Under the pieces are notes generated by a model, which was given only the letters and a program-made list of their open reading frames with translations, ran no database searches and was not told the DNA's origin. Made by a program: the position numbers and the translations under genes. From NCBI RefSeq assembly GCF_001187505.1, contig NZ_CP012150.1:4464001-4528000 (forward strand): DNA of 64,000 nt. The letters are read 5' to 3'. Within the stretch, counting starts at the first letter, position 1. Each line of letters starts with the position of its first letter. Positions 59,406-64,000 of the stretch are shown here, piece after piece. Source of the stretch: Mycolicibacterium goodii. GTDB lineage: Bacteria > Actinomycetota > Actinomycetes > Mycobacteriales > Mycobacteriaceae.

Positions 59406-59448
59406 GTCAACATAACTTGACGGCGATGGTGCGTCAACCAAACTTGAC
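59406..59448. promoter_or_regulatory. Two operators GTCAA-N6-TTGAC of the HTH / Clp-N operon
   Basis: GTCAACATAACTTGAC at 59406-59421 and GTCAACCAAACTTGAC at 59433-59448; 14 of 16 bases equal, 27-base pitch. They lie between the divergent HTH gene and mpg. Confidence 0.78.
59409..59437 (-). promoter_or_regulatory. Promoter of the HTH / Clp-N operon, leaderless
   Basis: On the minus strand: TTGACG (59437-59432), 17-base spacer, TATGTT (59414-59409), then 6 bases to the ATG at 59402. The -35 comes from one operator and the -10 from the other. Confidence 0.75.
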
Positions 59449-59475
59449 GCGACGGGAAAAGGCAGAATCGCATCG

Positions 59476-60099
59476 ATGAGCGTCGACCTGCTGACCGGAG
59501 ATCCGATCGCGGCGGCACGTCGACTGGTCGGCGCCCACTTCATCGGGCGCGGCGTCACCGCCACGATCGTCGAGGTCGAGGCCTACGGTGGGCCACCGGA
59601 CGGGCCATGGCCGGACGCGGCGTCGCATTCCTTCCGCGGGCCCGGTGCGCGCAACTCGGTGATGTTCGGTCCGCCGGGGCACCTGTACACCTATCGCAGC
59701 CACGGCATCCACGTCTGCGCCAATGTCGTGTGCGGATACGACGGGGTCGCGGGGGCCGTGCTGCTGCGCGCAGCCGTCGTGGCCGGTGGGGTCGAGTGCG
59801 CGCAGCGTCGACGCGGTCCGGGTGTGCCGGCGAAGGGCCTGGCCCGCGGTCCCGGCAATCTCTGTTCAGCGCTCGGAATTGCCATGGAGGACAACGGAAT
59901 CGACCTCTTCGACAACGCCAGCCCGGTCCGGCTGAGCCTCGACGGGCGCGCCGGGGACTCCGCCGGCATCCTCGAAGGACCCCGCGTCGGGGTGAGCCAG
60001 GCCGCCGACCGTCCGTGGCGGTTCTGGCTCGCGTCGACGCCGGAGGTGTCGGCCTACCGGCGCAGCCCGCGAGCACCGGCGCCGGGCAGCAGCGACTGA
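59476..60099 (+). CDS. mpg: 3-methyladenine DNA glycosylase (AAG/Mpg family)
   Basis: 207 residues. Removes alkylated purines in base-excision repair. Family features: [20 protein letters not shown] (about 35-54, catalytic Glu and damage-recognition Tyr region), [20 protein letters not shown] and [11 protein letters not shown]. It matches Rv1688 before tyrS. The ATG lies 28 bases from the nearest HTH operator; whether it shares that control is unknown. tyrS follows closely. Confidence 0.93.
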   Translation: MSVDLLTGDPIAAARRLVGAHFIGRGVTATIVEVEAYGGPPDGPWPDAASHSFRGPGARNSVMFGPPGHLYTYRSHGIHVCANVVCGYDGVAGAVLLRAAVVAGGVECAQRRRGPGVPAKGLARGPGNLCSALGIAMEDNGIDLFDNASPVRLSLDGRAGDSAGILEGPRVGVSQAADRPWRFWLASTPEVSAYRRSPRAPAPGSSD

Positions 60100-60117
60100 T
60101 GCGGGATGATCGTTGCC

Positions 60118-61428
60118 GTGACTTCAAGCGCAACCGGAATCCTCGATGAGTTGGACTGGCGCGGGCTGATCGCACAGTCGACGGACCGTGAGGCCTTGGC
60201 GGGTGATCTCGCCAAGGGGCCGATGACCGTCTACTCCGGGTTCGATCCGACCGCTCCCAGCCTGCATGCGGGGCATCTGGTTCCGCTGCTCACGCTGCGC
60301 CGTTTCCAGCAGGCCGGCCACCGGCCCATCGTGCTGGCCGGCGGTGCGACCGGGATGATCGGCGACCCCAGGGACACCGGGGAACGCACGCTCAACACCG
60401 CCGACACCGTCGCCGACTGGGCCGACCGGATCCGCGGTCAACTCGAACGGTTCGTCGAGTTCGACGACTCGCCGACGGGCGCGATCGTGGAGAACAACCT
60501 GAACTGGACCGGCAAGCTGTCGGCGATCGAATTCCTGCGTGACATCGGCAAGTACTTCTCGGTCAACGTGATGCTCGACCGGGAGACCGTGCGCCGCAGG
60601 CTGGAGGGCGACGGCATCTCCTACACCGAGTTCAGTTACATGTTGTTGCAGGCCAACGACTACGTCGAACTGCACCAACGGCACGGTTGCGCACTGCAGA
60701 TCGGCGGGTCCGACCAGTGGGGCAACATCGTCGCCGGGGTGCGGCTGGTGCGCCAGAAGATCGGGACGACGGTCCATGCGATGACGACGCCGCTGGTCAC
60801 CGACTCCGAGGGCAAGAAGTTCGGCAAGTCGACCGGTGGCGGCAACCTCTGGCTGGATCCCGAGATGACCAGCCCGTACGCCTGGTACCAGTACTTCGTC
60901 AACACCGCCGACGCCGACGTCATGGGGTACCTGCGCTGGTTCACCTTCCTGACCCCCTACGAACTGGCCGAACTCGCCGACGCGACCGAGAACCGGCCGC
61001 ACGAACGCGCCGCCCAGCGCCGGTTGGCTCGCGAACTCACCACCCTGGTGCACGGGGAGGGTGCGACGAAGTCGGTCGAATACGCCAGTCAGGCGCTGTT
61101 CGGCCGCGGCGAGCTGGCCGACCTCGACGAATCGACGCTGTCGGCGGCATTGCGCGAGGCCGGCAACGGCGAGGTCGCCGAACTGACTCCCGGTGGGCCG
61201 GATTCGATCGTCGACCTCCTGGTGGCCAGCGGACTGTCGAACAGCAAGGGTGCGGCACGGCGCACGGTCGCCGAGGGCGGCGTTTATGTGAACAACGCGC
61301 GCATCGAAAGCGACGAGTGGGTACCACAAGAATCCGATTTTCTGCATGAGGGCTGGTTGGTGTTGCGGCGTGGCAAGCGCCACATCGCGGGGGTCCGTCG
61401 GGTCGCCCCGTCTGACCAGGCGAAATGA
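60118..61428 (+). CDS. tyrS: Tyrosyl-tRNA synthetase
   Basis: 436 residues, class I synthetase. HIGH-type motif in [17 protein letters not shown] (HAGH), tyrosine pocket in [22 protein letters not shown]-type motif as KFGKSTGG, and a C-terminal S4 domain ([20 protein letters not shown]). The GTG at 60118 is preferred because a weak GATGAT -10 ends 7 bases before it; ATG at 60106 would add 4 residues. It directly precedes the rRNA operon, as in the rrnB locus of rapid growers. Confidence 0.95.
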   Translation: MTSSATGILDELDWRGLIAQSTDREALAGDLAKGPMTVYSGFDPTAPSLHAGHLVPLLTLRRFQQAGHRPIVLAGGATGMIGDPRDTGERTLNTADTVADWADRIRGQLERFVEFDDSPTGAIVENNLNWTGKLSAIEFLRDIGKYFSVNVMLDRETVRRRLEGDGISYTEFSYMLLQANDYVELHQRHGCALQIGGSDQWGNIVAGVRLVRQKIGTTVHAMTTPLVTDSEGKKFGKSTGGGNLWLDPEMTSPYAWYQYFVNTADADVMGYLRWFTFLTPYELAELADATENRPHERAAQRRLARELTTLVHGEGATKSVEYASQALFGRGELADLDESTLSAALREAGNGEVAELTPGGPDSIVDLLVASGLSNSKGAARRTVAEGGVYVNNARIESDEWVPQESDFLHEGWLVLRRGKRHIAGVRRVAPSDQAK

Positions 61429-61445
61429 CCCTCTGACCTGGGGAT

Positions 61446-61474
61446 TTGACTCCCAGTTTCCGAGGACGTAACTT
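61446..61474 (+). promoter_or_regulatory. rRNA operon promoter (rrnB P1-type)
   Basis: TTGACT at 61446-61451, 17-base spacer, TAACTT at 61469-61474. This is a near-consensus sigma-A promoter 18 bases after the tyrS stop; start expected near 61481. Confidence 0.82.
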
Positions 61475-61766
61475 ATTCCAGGTCAGCGCGACACGGTCCG
61501 CCGGGAAGCGAAGACAAAGTCCGAGAGAGACTCCCACTAAGGTGGGGGTTCCTCGCTGCCACTAGAGAATGCAGCGGCTTTTAGCCGCCGGATTCTTGCG
61601 CGGTAAACTCGGGCGTGTTGTTTGAGAACTCAATAGTGTGTTTGGTGGTTTTTGTTTGTTGTTTTTTGTCCGCCTCTTTTTCCCGTTTAGGGGTGGATGT
61701 TTGTGATGCCAGTTTTTGGTGTCGTTTTGTTAGGTCAGATTTTTCTGAATTGCCTTTTGAGGTTTT
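61475..61766 (+). other. 16S rRNA leader with antitermination region
   Basis: No protein gene. It contains a small hairpin CCCAC/GTGGG (about 61532-61545), CGGC/GCCG (about 61574-61588), and the conserved mycobacterial rrn leader element around 61617-61650, with TTGAGAACTCAA at its centre, where Nus factors assemble. A T-rich stretch follows, up to the mature 16S end. Confidence 0.7.
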
Positions 61767-63657
<1,891 letters not shown>

Positions 63658-64000
63658 TTGTAAGTGTTTAAGGGCGCATGGTGGATGCCTTGGCACTGGG
63701 AGCCGATGAAGGACGTAGGAGGCTGCGATAAGCCTCGGGGAGCTGTCAACCGAGCGTTGATCCGAGGATGTCCGAATGGGGAAACCCGGCACGAGTGATG
63801 TCGTGTCACCCAACGCTGAATATATAGGCGTTGGGGGGGAACGCGGGGAAGTGAAACATCTCAGTACCCGTAGGAAGAGAAAACAATTGTGATTCCGTGA
63901 GTAGTGGCGAGCGAAAGCGGAGGATGGCTAAACCGTATGCATGTGATACCGGGTAGGGGTTGTGTGTGCGGGGTTGTGGGACCTATCTTTCCGGCTCTAC
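63658..64000 (+). rRNA. rrl: 23S ribosomal RNA (5' part)
   Basis: Starts near TTGTAAGTGTTTAAGGGCGC, followed by GGTGGATGCCTTGGCACTGG, the conserved 5' end of 23S rRNA, and continues past the window. The exact 5' end is estimated. Confidence 0.95.

Overview
The window is a high-GC actinobacterial chromosome segment. It is very probably from a rapidly growing mycobacterium of the Mycolicibacterium smegmatis group. The evidence is the gene order (uvrB-MFS-usp-MBL-uvrA, esterase-lysX-infC-rpmI-rplT-tsnR, pheS-pheT-argCJBDFRGH, mpg-tyrS-rrn), the two-domain LysX, many leaderless genes behind TANNNT -10 boxes, a 16S rRNA with the shortened helix 18 of rapid growers, and an rRNA operon directly after tyrS (the rrnB position of rapid growers). 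Comparisons with M. tuberculosis below rest on my memory of its gene order, not on an alignment.

Region 1 (1-9441) is a core block: the excision-repair genes uvrB and uvrA, each behind a RecA-independent DNA-damage promoter, with an MFS transporter, tRNA-Cys, a TesB thioesterase, a cAMP-binding-type universal stress protein and a metallo-beta-lactamase-fold hydrolase. Region 2 (9452-18766) looks accessory. It holds a TetR/SDR pair with clear operators, a winged-helix protein, an LpqH-type lipoprotein and an undescribed cluster: a helical-repeat protein, a CHAT-domain caspase-like protease, a membrane-anchored small protein and two proteins I cannot assign. Region 3 (18772-26279) returns to core genes: a membrane esterase, lysX, a DUF1844 gene, infC (ATC start, structured leader), rpmI, rplT and an rRNA methyltransferase.

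Region 4 (26288-33539) is a divergent catabolic island. One arm has a fold-III PLP dehydratase, an N-acyl-D-amino-acid deacylase, a KDPG aldolase and a GntP permease. The other has a PfkB (KDG-type) kinase, an IclR regulator and RidA. Together they read as a route from an N-acylated sugar amino acid, such as N-acetyl-D-glucosaminate, through 2-keto-3-deoxygluconate to pyruvate and glyceraldehyde-3-phosphate. An acyl-CoA dehydrogenase and a DUF2236 oxygenase follow.

Region 5 (36074-50510) holds a rhomboid-like membrane protein, pheS-pheT, a mycothiol-dependent isomerase-family protein, a MerR regulator and the complete arginine pathway argCJBDFRGH, with overlapping ARG boxes in front of argC. 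Region 6 (50611-59402) has an ABC-F ATPase, a 999-residue lipase/acyl-CoA-synthetase fusion whose adenylation motifs look degenerate, a small secreted protein, a Trm112-like protein, a TetR-controlled ABC-2 exporter, and an orphan ClpC-type N-domain protein paired with a tiny autoregulated HTH protein. Region 7 (59476-64000) has mpg, tyrS and the rRNA operon: promoter, leader, complete 16S, spacer without tRNA, and the start of 23S.
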